Source of the DNA: JBKHXU01 sp046565865
GTDB taxonomy: Bacteria > Pseudomonadota > Gammaproteobacteria > Acidiferrobacterales > Sulfurifustaceae
DNA length: 22,837 nucleotides
Assembly: GCA_046565865.1 (NCBI GenBank)
Contig: JBKHXU010000041.1
Span: 1 to 22,837, forward strand
Reading direction: 5' to 3'
Both the position numbers and the translations under genes were made by a program. Positions within the stretch are counted from its first letter, which is position 1; each line of letters opens with the position of its first letter. Of this stretch, positions 15,438 to 22,837 are shown piece by piece. The notes under the pieces were generated by a model. The model had not been told where the DNA came from and did not search any database. It saw only the letters and a program-made list of their open reading frames with translations.

Positions 15438-15890
15438 TTAGGCTGGTTGCACCGTCAAAATCTCGACCTCAAAGATCAAATCATAGCCGGCGAGCGGATG
15501 CGAGAAGTCGACGTATACATCGGTCGGTGTGACATCCGTAATCGTTCCAGGAATTTCTTCGCCCGAGGGCAACTCGAAACCGACGACGAGCCCGGCCTTC
15601 GGCTCCAGGTGTTTCGGAAAATCGTCACGCGGAATTGCGTGCAAACCGTCGTTGTTGCTGGGACCGAACGCGTCGATACAGGGAATTTCGAAACGCCGTG
15701 TTTCGCCGACCTGCATGCCGAGCACACATTGCTCGAACGCCGGCAATAGATCGGTCCGGCCAATCACCCACTCCGCTGGCGCTTTGTCTTTGGTCGTGTC
15801 GACGACCTTACCGCTCGCCAAGCTCAACGTGTAGTGCAGCGTTACCCGATCGCCCGATGCCACGCGCCGATCCGTTGCGGCGCTACGCAT
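15438..15890 (-). CDS. fkpB: FKBP-type peptidyl-prolyl isomerase, SlpA/FkpB type
   Basis: A small cytoplasmic FKBP with peptidyl-prolyl isomerase and chaperone activity. The 150-residue product has the FKBP core: VTLHYTLSLASGKVVDTT, then PAEWVIGRTDLLPAFEQCVLGMQVGETRRFEIP, with the slyD-like insert-in-flap region (AFGPSNNDGLHAIPRDDFP). It ends VDFSHPLAGYDLIFEVEIL. The ATG at 15890 overlaps the end of lspA by 8 nt and matches the N-terminus of known FkpB proteins. An in-frame ATG at 15920 inside lspA is less likely; neither has a clear Shine-Dalgarno sequence. The position between lspA and ispH agrees with the E. coli order. Confidence 0.93.
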   Translation of the reverse strand: MRSAATDRRVASGDRVTLHYTLSLASGKVVDTTKDKAPAEWVIGRTDLLPAFEQCVLGMQVGETRRFEIPCIDAFGPSNNDGLHAIPRDDFPKHLEPKAGLVVGFELPSGEEIPGTITDVTPTDVYVDFSHPLAGYDLIFEVEILTVQPA

Positions 15891-16350
15891 GATGCTGATG
15901 CGACTTTGGTCTGAATGCATCGATCAACAAAACAACGGCGCCGACCGTAATGGCCGAGTCGGCGATATTGAACGCCGGCCAGTGCCAAGTGCCGTAGTAG
16001 ACGTCGATGAAATCGACGACGAACCCGTGCAACACGCGGTCGATCAGATTGCCGACGGCGCCGCCCAGAATGAGCGACAGGCCGTACCCGACCCACCGAT
16101 CCTGCAACCGCCACAACATGACCCCAATCAGTATGGACGCGAGCGCCGCCACCGCCATGAAAAACGTGTTTTGCCAGCCACCGGCGTCGCTCATGAAGCC
16201 GAATGCGGCGCCGGTATTGTGCACCAGCGTAAAACTAAGAAACGGGGCAACGGATATGCTGCCCTTGATCAATACCGTAGCAGCCCAGTATTTCGTCAGC
16301 TGATCGCTAATCAGGACAGCAAGCGCAATCAGTAAGTGATCTCGTTTCAT
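15883..16350 (-). CDS. lspA: Lipoprotein signal peptidase (signal peptidase II)
   Basis: An inner-membrane aspartyl protease that removes signal peptides from diacylglyceryl prolipoproteins. The 155-residue protein has four hydrophobic spans. Motifs are SDQLTKYW (15-22), NTGAAFGF (45-52), GNLIDRVLHGFVVDFIDVY (100-118) and FNIADSAI (127-134). The catalytic aspartates are Asp113 (VVDF) and Asp131 (NIAD), matching Asp124 and Asp143 of the P. aeruginosa enzyme. The ATG at 16350 overlaps the ileS stop (ATGA). An in-frame ATG farther up lies inside ileS and can be dismissed. The stop overlaps the fkpB start. Confidence 0.97.
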   Translation of the reverse strand: MKRDHLLIALAVLISDQLTKYWAATVLIKGSISVAPFLSFTLVHNTGAAFGFMSDAGGWQNTFFMAVAALASILIGVMLWRLQDRWVGYGLSLILGGAVGNLIDRVLHGFVVDFIDVYYGTWHWPAFNIADSAITVGAVVLLIDAFRPKSHQHHA

Positions 16351-19169
16351 AAGTATCGGCGCGTTTCCCCTGCGCCCGCGACGTTGACAACACAACGTCC
16401 GCAGAGCAATGGATGGGACTTGTCGATGCCAACGTCCGCTCGATAGTGCCAGCAGCGCACGCACTTCGCGTGCTTCGACGCCGCGACTAGTACGTGCAGA
16501 CCCGGAACATCCGTTGCGATAGCGTTCGTCGGTTTGGCATCAACCGGATGCAGACGCACCGCCGAGGCAATGAACGCGAATCGAAGTTCATCGCCAAGTT
16601 TTGCCAGCTCGCGTCCCATCTCTTCTGCCACGTACAAATCGATCTCCGCATTCAACGACGAACCGATATCGCCGGCGACCCGCACCCGCTCCAGTTCTTT
16701 GCTCACCGCCTGGCGCACGCGCAGCACCTCATCCCAAAACTTGGGCTGGGCGAGCGGATCCTCTTGCGGCGCCGCGGGCAACTGGTGCCACGAGGCCAAA
16801 AAGACCGACTCGGCATTCGCGCCCGGCAAGTAGGACCAGATTTCATCCGCGGTGAAGCTCAAGATCGGCGCCATCCACCGTACCAAGGCGTGCATCATAT
16901 GATACATCGCAGTCTGTGCGGATCGCCGGCCGCGGCTTTCGGTCTGCATGGTGTACATCCGGTCCTTCAGCACGTCCAGATAGAAGCTGCCGAGATCGAC
17001 GACGCAGAATTGGTGCAGCTTTTGATAAATCAGATGAAAACTATAGTCGTCGTACGCAGCGATGATCTCGCGCTGCAACGCCTCGGTGCGCGTTAACGCC
17101 CAGCGATCGAGCGCCAGCATCTCGGAAACCGGCAGCGGCCGCGCCGGGTCGAAACCGGCAATATTTGCCAGCAGATAGCGCGCGGTATTGCGAATGCGCC
17201 GATACGAATCCGCGGTGCGCGTCAGAATTTCATCGGAGATGCTCATCTCCGCCCGATAGTCAGTGGCCGCGACCCACAGCCGCAGGATGTCGGCGCCGAG
17301 CGTTTTAATCACCTTCTGCGGCGCAACGACGTTGCCGCGCGACTTCGACATCTTCATTCCCTTCGCATCGACGGTGAATCCGTGCGTCAACACCGCCGAA
17401 TACGGCGCCTGTCCAACCATCGCCACCGACGTCAATAGCGACGACTGAAACCAACCGCGATGCTGATCCGAGCCTTCGAGATAAAGATCGGCCGGACGCT
17501 TCAGTTCGGTCCGGCGATCGAGCACGCACGCATGCGTCACGCCGGAATCGAACCACACGTCCAAGGTGTCGTGCATCTTGTCGTAGTCGTTCGCCGCATC
17601 ACCCAACAACTCGGCTGCGTCGAGCGCGAACCAGGCCTCGATACCCTCCCGCTCGACACGCTCTGCGACCGCCTCGAGCAGGCGCCGGGTGTCGGGGTGC
17701 AATGCGCCGGTGCGTCGATGCACGAACAGCGGAATGGGTACGCCCCACGCGCGCTGGCGTGAAATGCACCAATCGGGCCGATTCTGAACCATGCCCTCGA
17801 TGCGCGCCCGCCCCCACTCCGGCACCCACTGCGTGCGGCCGATTTCAGTAAGCGCGTCGGCACGCAGTTTTTCCATCGCAATGAACCACTGCGACGTCGC
17901 ACGAAAAATCGTCGGCGTCTTGTGGCGCCAGCAATGGGGGTAGCTGTGGGTCAACGTCGTCGCATGAATCAAGCGATCGCGTTCTTTCAGGGTCGCAATC
18001 ACCGACTCGTTGGCCTTGAGCACATGCTGACCGGCGAACAGTTCGGTATCGGGTAAAAACTTCCCGTCCGCGCCGACCGGGTTTGCGATCGGCAACTGAT
18101 AGCGTAGGCCGACCGCGTAGTCCTCAAGTCCGTGCCCCGGGGCCGTGTGCACTGCGCCGGTACCGGCGTCGGTGGTCACGTGCTCACCGAGTATGATCGG
18201 CACCACGCGATCGTAGAACGGATGCGCGAGCTTGACCCCTTCGAGTGTGCGACCCGCACAACGAGCGACGATGCGAGACGGTTCGGTCGTAAAGCGCGCC
18301 AGCGCGCTCTCGCGCAACGCCTCAGCGACTAACACGTGTCTTGGCCCACTTGGCGTCCGCATTTCGACGATCGCGTACTCCAGCTCGGGGTGTACGGCGA
18401 CCGCCTGATTGGCAGGAAGCGTCCACGGCGTGGTGGTCCAAATGACCACATCGACCGGCGCATCGGGTGTCGCTGCGAGACCCGGACAGCGGCGGCGCAA
18501 ATCAGCCCCGTCGACGACACGAAACGCGACATCGATGGCGGGCGAATTTTTGTCGACGTACTCGACCTCTGCCTCCGCCAACGCCGAGCCGCAATCACTG
18601 CACCAGTGCACCGGTTTATGACCGCGGTACACGTGGCCGTTGTCGATGATGCGGCCGAGCGCGCGGATGATGTCGGCCTCGAACCGAAAATCCATGGTGA
18701 GATACGGTCGCTGCCAGTCGCCCAGCACGCCGAGTCGCACGAAGTCCTCGCGCTGGCGTTCAACCTGCTGCGCGGCATAGTCGCGACAAGCCTTTCGAAA
18801 TTCGGCCGGCGCGACTTGAACACCGGCCTTGCCGATGCTCTTTTCCACCGCGAGCTCGATCGGCAACCCGTGACAATCCCAACCGGGTACGTACGGCGCG
18901 TCGAAACCGGACAATGTCTTCGATTTGACGATGATGTCCTTCAGGATCTTGTTAACAGCATGGCCGATATGGATGTCGCCGTTCGCATACGGCGGCCCAT
19001 CGTGCAACACATACTTCGGCTGCCCCGCGCGCGCCGCGCGCAACTTCGCGTACAGGCCGATCCCCTGCCAGCGCGCGAGGAGCTTCGGCTCCTGCTGCGC
19101 CAGATTGGCTTTCATCGGAAAGTCGGTGCGCGGGAGATTTAACGTGTGTTTGTAGTCGTCGGAGCTCAC
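16347..19169 (-). CDS. ileS: Isoleucyl-tRNA synthetase
   Basis: A class I synthetase that charges tRNA-Ile and edits valine. The product has 940 residues, the usual bacterial size. The HIGH motif is HIGH at 67-70 within ANGDIHIGHAVNK. The KMSKS motif is at 606-610 within GMKMSKSRGNVV. The CP1 editing domain includes WTTTPWTLPANQAVA and the GTGAVHTAPGHG loop. The C-terminal zinc site has Cys903, Cys906, Cys923 and Cys926. The GTG at 19169 is preferred because AAGAG lies 6 nt upstream and the product then starts like E. coli IleS (SDYK-TLNLP). A TTG two codons earlier is the alternative. The gene starts 9 nt after the ribF stop and overlaps lspA, consistent with one operon. Confidence 0.98.
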   Translation of the reverse strand: MSSDDYKHTLNLPRTDFPMKANLAQQEPKLLARWQGIGLYAKLRAARAGQPKYVLHDGPPYANGDIHIGHAVNKILKDIIVKSKTLSGFDAPYVPGWDCHGLPIELAVEKSIGKAGVQVAPAEFRKACRDYAAQQVERQREDFVRLGVLGDWQRPYLTMDFRFEADIIRALGRIIDNGHVYRGHKPVHWCSDCGSALAEAEVEYVDKNSPAIDVAFRVVDGADLRRRCPGLAATPDAPVDVVIWTTTPWTLPANQAVAVHPELEYAIVEMRTPSGPRHVLVAEALRESALARFTTEPSRIVARCAGRTLEGVKLAHPFYDRVVPIILGEHVTTDAGTGAVHTAPGHGLEDYAVGLRYQLPIANPVGADGKFLPDTELFAGQHVLKANESVIATLKERDRLIHATTLTHSYPHCWRHKTPTIFRATSQWFIAMEKLRADALTEIGRTQWVPEWGRARIEGMVQNRPDWCISRQRAWGVPIPLFVHRRTGALHPDTRRLLEAVAERVEREGIEAWFALDAAELLGDAANDYDKMHDTLDVWFDSGVTHACVLDRRTELKRPADLYLEGSDQHRGWFQSSLLTSVAMVGQAPYSAVLTHGFTVDAKGMKMSKSRGNVVAPQKVIKTLGADILRLWVAATDYRAEMSISDEILTRTADSYRRIRNTARYLLANIAGFDPARPLPVSEMLALDRWALTRTEALQREIIAAYDDYSFHLIYQKLHQFCVVDLGSFYLDVLKDRMYTMQTESRGRRSAQTAMYHMMHALVRWMAPILSFTADEIWSYLPGANAESVFLASWHQLPAAPQEDPLAQPKFWDEVLRVRQAVSKELERVRVAGDIGSSLNAEIDLYVAEEMGRELAKLGDELRFAFIASAVRLHPVDAKPTNAIATDVPGLHVLVAASKHAKCVRCWHYRADVGIDKSHPLLCGRCVVNVAGAGETRRYL

Positions 19170-19178
19170 TGCCAACTC

Positions 19179-20129
19179 TTAGTGTGTGCGGCTGCGTAAC
19201 GGCGGCGAACGAAAGTACGCGCGCGCCGCGGCGATGTCCGCCTGAATCTGCGTTGCCATTTGCGCCACCGAATCGAAGCATTGTTCGTCGCGCAACTTTT
19301 GCCGAAAAACGATACCGATACGCGCGCCGTAGATATCGCGCTCAAAATCCAGCAGATGCACTTCAAGCAGCGGCTTCGTGCCGCCCACGGTCGGCCGGGT
19401 GCCGATACTCGCGACGGCCGGCAGCGGCTGCGGCGCCAACCCCTCCACCTCAACGACGAAGATGCCGGCCAACGGATTGCGAAGTCGATGAAGCTTAATG
19501 TTTGCGGTGGGTACACCAATCTGGCGCCCGATACGATCGCCACGCACAACGCGTCCGCTCATCCGATACGGGCGCCCCAGCAATGCCTCGGCCTCGACAA
19601 AGTCGGCGCGCGCGAGTGCCTGGCGCACGCGCGTGCTGCTGACCCGCTCGCCAGCGATGCCGAACGTCGGCATGCTCGACGCCTCAATGCCACGACGCGA
19701 GCCGAGTGCGCGCAGCATCGCCATGTCGCCGCGACGCGCGCGGCCGAAGCGAAAGTCGTCGCCGACGACGACATATTTTGTTTGCAGCGCCTGCACCAAC
19801 ACCTCGTCGATAAATTGTTCCGGCTCGCGTTGCGCCAGTGCCGCTCCAAAGCGCAGACACAGCACGCGATCCACCGGCTGCATGCGTAGCAGTTCCACCT
19901 TCTCCCGCAGCCGCGTCAGCCGCGCTGGCGCCGTCGCCGGCTGAAAGTACTCAGCCGGTTGCGGTTCGAACAGCAGCACCAGCGTCGGCACGCCCAAGCC
20001 ACACGCGCGCTCCGCCAGATGCGCCAACACCGCTTGATGGCCGCGGTGCACGCCATCGAAATTGCCAATCGTGACCGCACAACCCCGGTGCTCGGGTCGT
20101 AGATTGTGCAGCCCGCAGATAAGCTCCAT
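19179..20129 (-). CDS. ribF: Bifunctional riboflavin kinase / FAD synthetase
   Basis: Makes FMN from riboflavin and then FAD. The 316-residue protein starts MELICGLHNLRPEHRG. The N-terminal FAD synthetase domain has GNFDGVHRGH (22-31, nucleotidyltransferase H-x-G-H type), LLFEPQPAEYF, VVVGDDFRFGRARRGD and VSSTRVRQAL. The C-terminal riboflavin kinase domain starts near residue 185 with SGRVVRGDRIGRQIGVPTANI, where GxPTAN binds the flavin-side phosphate. ASIGTRPTVGG and LEVHLLDFERDIYG follow. The ribosome binding site before the ATG at 20129 is weak. The DUF2203 gene lies upstream after a 156-nt gap, so ribF may have its own promoter there, though I cannot define one. Confidence 0.97.
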   Translation of the reverse strand: MELICGLHNLRPEHRGCAVTIGNFDGVHRGHQAVLAHLAERACGLGVPTLVLLFEPQPAEYFQPATAPARLTRLREKVELLRMQPVDRVLCLRFGAALAQREPEQFIDEVLVQALQTKYVVVGDDFRFGRARRGDMAMLRALGSRRGIEASSMPTFGIAGERVSSTRVRQALARADFVEAEALLGRPYRMSGRVVRGDRIGRQIGVPTANIKLHRLRNPLAGIFVVEVEGLAPQPLPAVASIGTRPTVGGTKPLLEVHLLDFERDIYGARIGIVFRQKLRDEQCFDSVAQMATQIQADIAAARAYFRSPPLRSRTH

Positions 20130-20285
20130 GGGATTGATTTTTAACGGAGAACCGGCTCAACCGCGCGTGCTCGCGGCGAGGCGCAAGGTTACCGTGCTTT
20201 TGGGATCGAGGTCCAGCGATGCACGCTTCTGCACGCGGTTGCAGTCGGCGGCGAGCCGATGATCAAACGACCGCGTGGTGGTGGA

Positions 20286-20711
20286 TCAGCCGTGCGCCCA
20301 GTCGGGGTCCAACTCTTCGACAATCTGCCGCAGTGGCACGCGCGCGGCGTAACCTTCGTGGTACCCGTAGTAGTAACCGATGCGCAGCTCGGGAAACTTC
20401 CAGCAGAGATAACCGTCGCCGGTGTCGAAGTCGACGAGCCAGAGTCCTTTCACTACCAAGCCTAGGCGCTCCATCTTACCGACCCAACGCTTGACCACCG
20501 CTTCGTACTGCCGCTCCACCTCTTGGATCATCGGGTTGGTCGGCACCATCCCCTCGAGCGTGCGTCGCACTGGTTCCAGTTCTTGATACGACGACTGCGT
20601 GATGCGACGCACCAACGGGAACAACGCCTCGGCCTCGGCCAGCGTGAACACGCGGCAATCGTCGCACGCGTTGATCTGATGGATCGGCTGTCGCTTAGTC
20701 TTCGCTCTCAT
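20286..20711 (-). CDS. DUF2203-like protein of unknown function
   Basis: A 141-residue soluble protein that resembles the DUF2203 family. It opens with a Cys pair (ACDDC, 16-19) and RVFTLAEAEALFPLVRRIT (about 20-38). A long charged helical region follows (about 40-85). The C-terminal half has the family pattern GLWLVDFDTGDGYLCWKFPE and a tyrosine-rich GYYYGYHEGYAARVPL segment. Its ATG at 20711 lies 17 nt inside the end of murJ, so translation is probably coupled. In many Gammaproteobacteria murJ is followed directly by ribF; here this gene is inserted. No function is known to me. The last codons and the 156-nt gap to ribF hold no clear terminator. Confidence 0.8.
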   Translation of the reverse strand: MRAKTKRQPIHQINACDDCRVFTLAEAEALFPLVRRITQSSYQELEPVRRTLEGMVPTNPMIQEVERQYEAVVKRWVGKMERLGLVVKGLWLVDFDTGDGYLCWKFPELRIGYYYGYHEGYAARVPLRQIVEELDPDWAHG

Positions 20712-22260
20712 GTTGCGTCCGTTTCAAGCGCAGGTGCTGCGGTCTTACGCCGAGCACCACTAGACCTGCACCATACACCACCAAACCGGCCATTATCCAG
20801 AATGTAAGTCGTGTAAGTCGTTCGACGGCGGTGGCCGTAAACCACGCGTCCGCGCCCCACGTTCCCCATACCAGAAGCATAGCCATTAATACGGTGGCGC
20901 CAATCGTCTGCGCGAGAAAAATGCGCCAGCCGGGTAGTGGCCGGTAAACCTGCTCGTGGCGAAGCATGCGAAACAGTAGACCGGCGTTGATGAATGCGGC
21001 CAGTGACACCGCGGCCGCGAGGCCAACGTGCTTTAGCGGATAGACCAGAACAAGACTGAAGACAATATTGGCGGCCACCGAGATAGTCCCGACGCGTACC
21101 GGGGTCTTCGTATCCTGACGCGCGTAAAAACCGGGTGCGAGCACCTTCACTAGGGTAAACCCGAGTAGACCAAACGCAAACGCCATGAGCGCTTGCGCGC
21201 TCATGAGCACGTCGTGCGCGCCGAACTTGCCGTATTGAAACAAGGTCGTGAGTAGCGGAATCGCCAGCACCACCAGCGCCGCCGATGCCGGCATACCTAC
21301 AATAACGACCCAGCGCAGCGCCCAATCGAGCAGGTGCGAAAAGTCCTCGGTCGAGGCGCGCGCATGTTTGCGCGATAAGCTCGGCAGTATCACCGTCGCG
21401 AGCGCGATCCCGAACACCCCCAGCGGAAATTCCATCAACCGATCGGAGTAGTACAACCACGAAACGCTGCCTGTTACGAGAAACGACGCAAGAAACGTGT
21501 TGACCAGTAAGTTAATCTGCGCCACCGATACGCCGAAGATCGCCGGCAACATCAACCGCCCGACCTTGCGCACGCCAGCATGCCGCAGACCAATGCGCGG
21601 CCGCGGCAGCATACCGATGCGCTTGAGAAACGGCAGCTGAAACAACAACTGCACCACGCCCGCGATAAAAACACCCCAGGCGAGGCCGACGACGGGTTCC
21701 TCCATCCGCGGCGCGAGCCATAATGCGGCGCCGATAAGACTAAGATTCAACAGCACCGGCGTGAACGACGCGGCGCCGAATTTTCCGTAGGTATTCAGCA
21801 CGCCGGCCGCCAGCGCCACCAGCGATACGAATAGTAGATAGGGAAAGATGATCCGCAGCATCTGCACCGTGAGATCGTACTTGTGCGGATCGGCCAAAAA
21901 TCCGGGCGCGAGCACCATGACCACGATCGGCGCGGCGATAACGCCAATCAGCGTTACCGCGAACAAAATGACGCCGAGCACCCCGGTTAGCTGATCGACA
22001 AAGGCGCGCGTCTCGGCGACATCGGCACGCGCGCGATATTCCGCAAACACCGGCACGAATGCCTGCGACAGCGCGCCCTCGCCGAAGATGCGGCGCAAGA
22101 AATTGGGGATGCGGAACGCGGTATAGAACGCGTCGGCCGCGGCGGTTGCCCCGGCGCCGATGAGACCGGCGAAAACCACGTCGCGCGCGAGGCCCGTAAT
22201 GCGGGACACGAGGGTCATGCCGCCGGTGACGGCGGTCGATTGCAGCAGCTTGCGGCTCAC
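20695..22260 (-). CDS. murJ: Lipid II flippase MurJ (MviN)
   Basis: An essential inner-membrane MOP-superfamily transporter that flips lipid II for peptidoglycan synthesis. The 521-residue protein has about 14 hydrophobic spans. The N-terminus, from TAVTGGMTLVSRITGLARDVV to AFRIPNFLRRIFGEGALSQAFVPVF, is the diagnostic MurJ block with the conserved Arg residues of the central cavity. The start is GTG at 22260 with no Shine-Dalgarno sequence of its own. That GTG overlaps the stop of a 30-codon upstream ORF (GTGA). The 3' end overlaps the DUF2203 gene by 17 nt. It is divergent from rpsT, as in many relatives. Confidence 0.97.
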   Translation of the reverse strand: MSRKLLQSTAVTGGMTLVSRITGLARDVVFAGLIGAGATAAADAFYTAFRIPNFLRRIFGEGALSQAFVPVFAEYRARADVAETRAFVDQLTGVLGVILFAVTLIGVIAAPIVVMVLAPGFLADPHKYDLTVQMLRIIFPYLLFVSLVALAAGVLNTYGKFGAASFTPVLLNLSLIGAALWLAPRMEEPVVGLAWGVFIAGVVQLLFQLPFLKRIGMLPRPRIGLRHAGVRKVGRLMLPAIFGVSVAQINLLVNTFLASFLVTGSVSWLYYSDRLMEFPLGVFGIALATVILPSLSRKHARASTEDFSHLLDWALRWVVIVGMPASAALVVLAIPLLTTLFQYGKFGAHDVLMSAQALMAFAFGLLGFTLVKVLAPGFYARQDTKTPVRVGTISVAANIVFSLVLVYPLKHVGLAAAVSLAAFINAGLLFRMLRHEQVYRPLPGWRIFLAQTIGATVLMAMLLVWGTWGADAWFTATAVERLTRLTFWIMAGLVVYGAGLVVLGVRPQHLRLKRTQHESED

Positions 22261-22349
22261 GCGCGGCTTAAAGGACCCATGGCGCCCGGATCATAAGCGA
22301 TGCCGTTAGGCCCCGCACCGGGATTGACAAACACGAGCGGCTTGCGCAT
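22257..22349 (-). CDS. Candidate 30-codon leader ORF coupled to murJ
   Basis: On the minus strand an ATG at 22349 is preceded by AAGGGG with a 7-nt gap, the best Shine-Dalgarno sequence in this intergenic region. It reads 30 codons (MRKPLVFVNPGAGPNG..., ending GPLSRA) and stops with TGA at 22257-22259, overlapping the murJ GTG. The peptide is rich in Gly and Pro and has no membrane span. murJ lacks a ribosome binding site of its own, so ribosomes finishing this ORF could load murJ. I do not recognise the peptide. It could also be chance in a high-GC gap, and it overlaps the rpsT promoter on the other strand. Confidence 0.45.
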   Translation of the reverse strand: MRKPLVFVNPGAGPNGIAYDPGAMGPLSRA

Positions 22350-22352
22350 AGT
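22324..22352 (+). promoter_or_regulatory. Probable sigma-70 promoter of rpsT
   Basis: A perfect TTGACA (22324-22329) is followed after 17 nt by CATAGT (22347-22352), a 4 of 6 match to the -10 consensus. Transcription would start near 22359, about 25 nt before the TTG start of rpsT. Confidence 0.6.
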
Positions 22353-22383
22353 TGCGCCCCTTCGTAATACCAGGTTCACGACG

Positions 22384-22650
22384 TTGGCCAACACTGCACA
22401 AGCTAAAAAGCGCGCCCGGCAGGCGGAAAAACACCGCGCGCACAACACCGCCCGGCGCTCGCTGATGCGCACCGAAATCAAGAAGGTGCTGAAGGCGGTC
22501 GCTGCCAAGGATCAAGACGGCGCGAAACAGGCGTACCGCTCGGCCAGCTCCATAATCGACCGCTTGGCTGCCAAAGGCCTGGTCCACAAGAACACCGCCA
22601 GCCGTTACAAGAGCCGTTTGAATACGCGCGTCCGCGCTCTGGCGTCCTAG
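22384..22650 (+). CDS. rpsT: 30S ribosomal protein S20
   Basis: A small basic 16S rRNA-binding protein of the 30S subunit. The 88-residue product starts ANTAQAKKRARQAEKHRAHN and continues with the usual MRTEIKKVLKAV, RLAAKGLVHKNTASRYKSRL and ends VRALAS. The start is TTG at 22384, the only sensible choice for the conserved MANT-type N-terminus. E. coli rpsT also starts with UUG and is autoregulated by S20, so the weak start is probably meaningful. CAGG, 9 nt upstream, is a poor ribosome binding site. A clear terminator follows 6 nt after the stop, so rpsT is a single-gene transcript. Confidence 0.97.
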   Translation: MANTAQAKKRARQAEKHRAHNTARRSLMRTEIKKVLKAVAAKDQDGAKQAYRSASSIIDRLAAKGLVHKNTASRYKSRLNTRVRALAS

Positions 22651-22656
22651 CTCTCG

Positions 22657-22683
22657 TCCCCGCGCAAGCGGGGATTTCGTTTT
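22657..22683 (+). terminator. Rho-independent terminator of rpsT
   Basis: The stem TCCCCGC / GCGGGGA (22657-22663 and 22668-22674) closes a GCAA tetraloop and is followed by TTTCGTTTT (22675-22683). The T-run reaches into the proB stop codon on the other strand. There is no U-run on the minus side, so it serves rpsT. Confidence 0.9.
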
Positions 22684-22819
22684 ACAGCACCACCATATTG
22701 TCGCGGCCGATCAACTCCGGCTCGTCGACATACCCCAAAATCGATTCGATCTCATCGCTCGCGTGGCCGATGATGCGCCGGGCATCGTCGGCACTGGAGT
22801 TAACGAGCCCGCGCGCCAC
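22682..22819 (-). CDS. proB: Glutamate 5-kinase (C-terminal PUA part only)
   Basis: The last 45 codons and the stop (TAA at 22682-22684) of a gene cut by the end of the window. The peptide reads VARGLVNSSADDARRIIGHA, then IESILGYVDEPELIGRDN and ends MVVL. This matches the C-terminus of the PUA domain of ProB, which phosphorylates glutamate in proline synthesis. Being only the PUA tail, other PUA proteins are conceivable, but RGLVN and GYVDEPELIHRDN-like endings are characteristic of ProB. The genomic sequence ends at 22820; the rest of the window is adapter. Confidence 0.88.
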   Translation of the reverse strand: MARGLVNSSADDARRIIGHASDEIESILGYVDEPELIGRDNMVVL

Positions 22820-22820
22820 T

Positions 22821-22837
22821 AGATCGGAAGAGCGTCG
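22821..22837. other. Illumina adapter sequence (not genomic)
   Basis: AGATCGGAAGAGCGTCG is the start of the Illumina TruSeq read-through adapter. It follows the proB codons directly at the window end. Its presence shows that the contig end was built from an untrimmed read. Confidence 0.95.

Noticed and set aside
18336..19142. 268-codon open frame on the plus strand opposite ileS
   Set aside because: It mirrors the coding bias of ileS, has no domain I recognise, and would require overlapping an essential gene in full.
20130..20285. Possible small gene or RNA between the DUF2203 gene and ribF
   Set aside because: No frame has a start with a ribosome binding site, and no strong hairpin or -35/-10 pair is seen. 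It is probably the ribF leader.

Overview
The window is a piece of a high-GC gammaproteobacterial chromosome, most likely from a metagenome or draft assembly. The block proB - rpsT - murJ - ribF - ileS - lspA - fkpB - ispH - pilE/pilY1/pilX/pilW/pilV/fimT - thiO follows the order I recall around the minor-pilin locus of Pseudomonas. Several proteins (split-domain PilY1, AmpD/AmpE pair, CobT/CobU) are also typical of Gammaproteobacteria. I cannot name the genus from sequence alone.

Layout. Positions 1-3957 are all on the minus strand. Read in transcription order they are a YbaK-like deacylase, ampD, an AmpE/CbiB-family membrane protein, cobU, cobT and a cut-off histidine phosphatase (cobC-like). 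This couples peptidoglycan recycling genes to cobalamin nucleotide-loop assembly genes in one tight run. Positions 4108-5281 hold a small unknown protein, a convergent DUF2934/zinc-ribbon protein and a tRNA-Thr(CGT). Positions 5333-6946 hold a Fur-family (Irr-like) regulator and a glycine oxidase-like flavoenzyme (thiO), in a stretch of visibly lower GC.

Positions 7066-14493 (plus strand) are a minor-pilin operon, fimT-pilV-pilW-pilX-pilY1-pilE, with most genes joined by stop-start overlaps. It encodes the priming complex and tip adhesin of type IV pili. PilY1 is 1453 residues long and has two related beta-rich modules inserted inside its von Willebrand factor A domain.

Positions 14497-22349 (minus strand) are housekeeping genes. 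In transcription order they are a candidate 30-codon leader ORF, murJ, a DUF2203 gene, ribF, ileS, lspA, fkpB and ispH, covering lipid II flipping, FAD synthesis, isoleucyl-tRNA charging, lipoprotein maturation and isoprenoid synthesis. rpsT (TTG start) is divergent from murJ. It ends in a clear terminator that abuts the 3' end of proB. The last 17 bases are Illumina adapter sequence, not genome.

I found no mobile element, CRISPR array or phage gene, and no clearly new multi-gene system. The points most worth a second look are the murJ leader ORF, the split PilY1 domain, the missing normal start codon of the fimT gene, and the perfect inverted repeat inside ispH that looks like the terminator of the opposing pilus operon.
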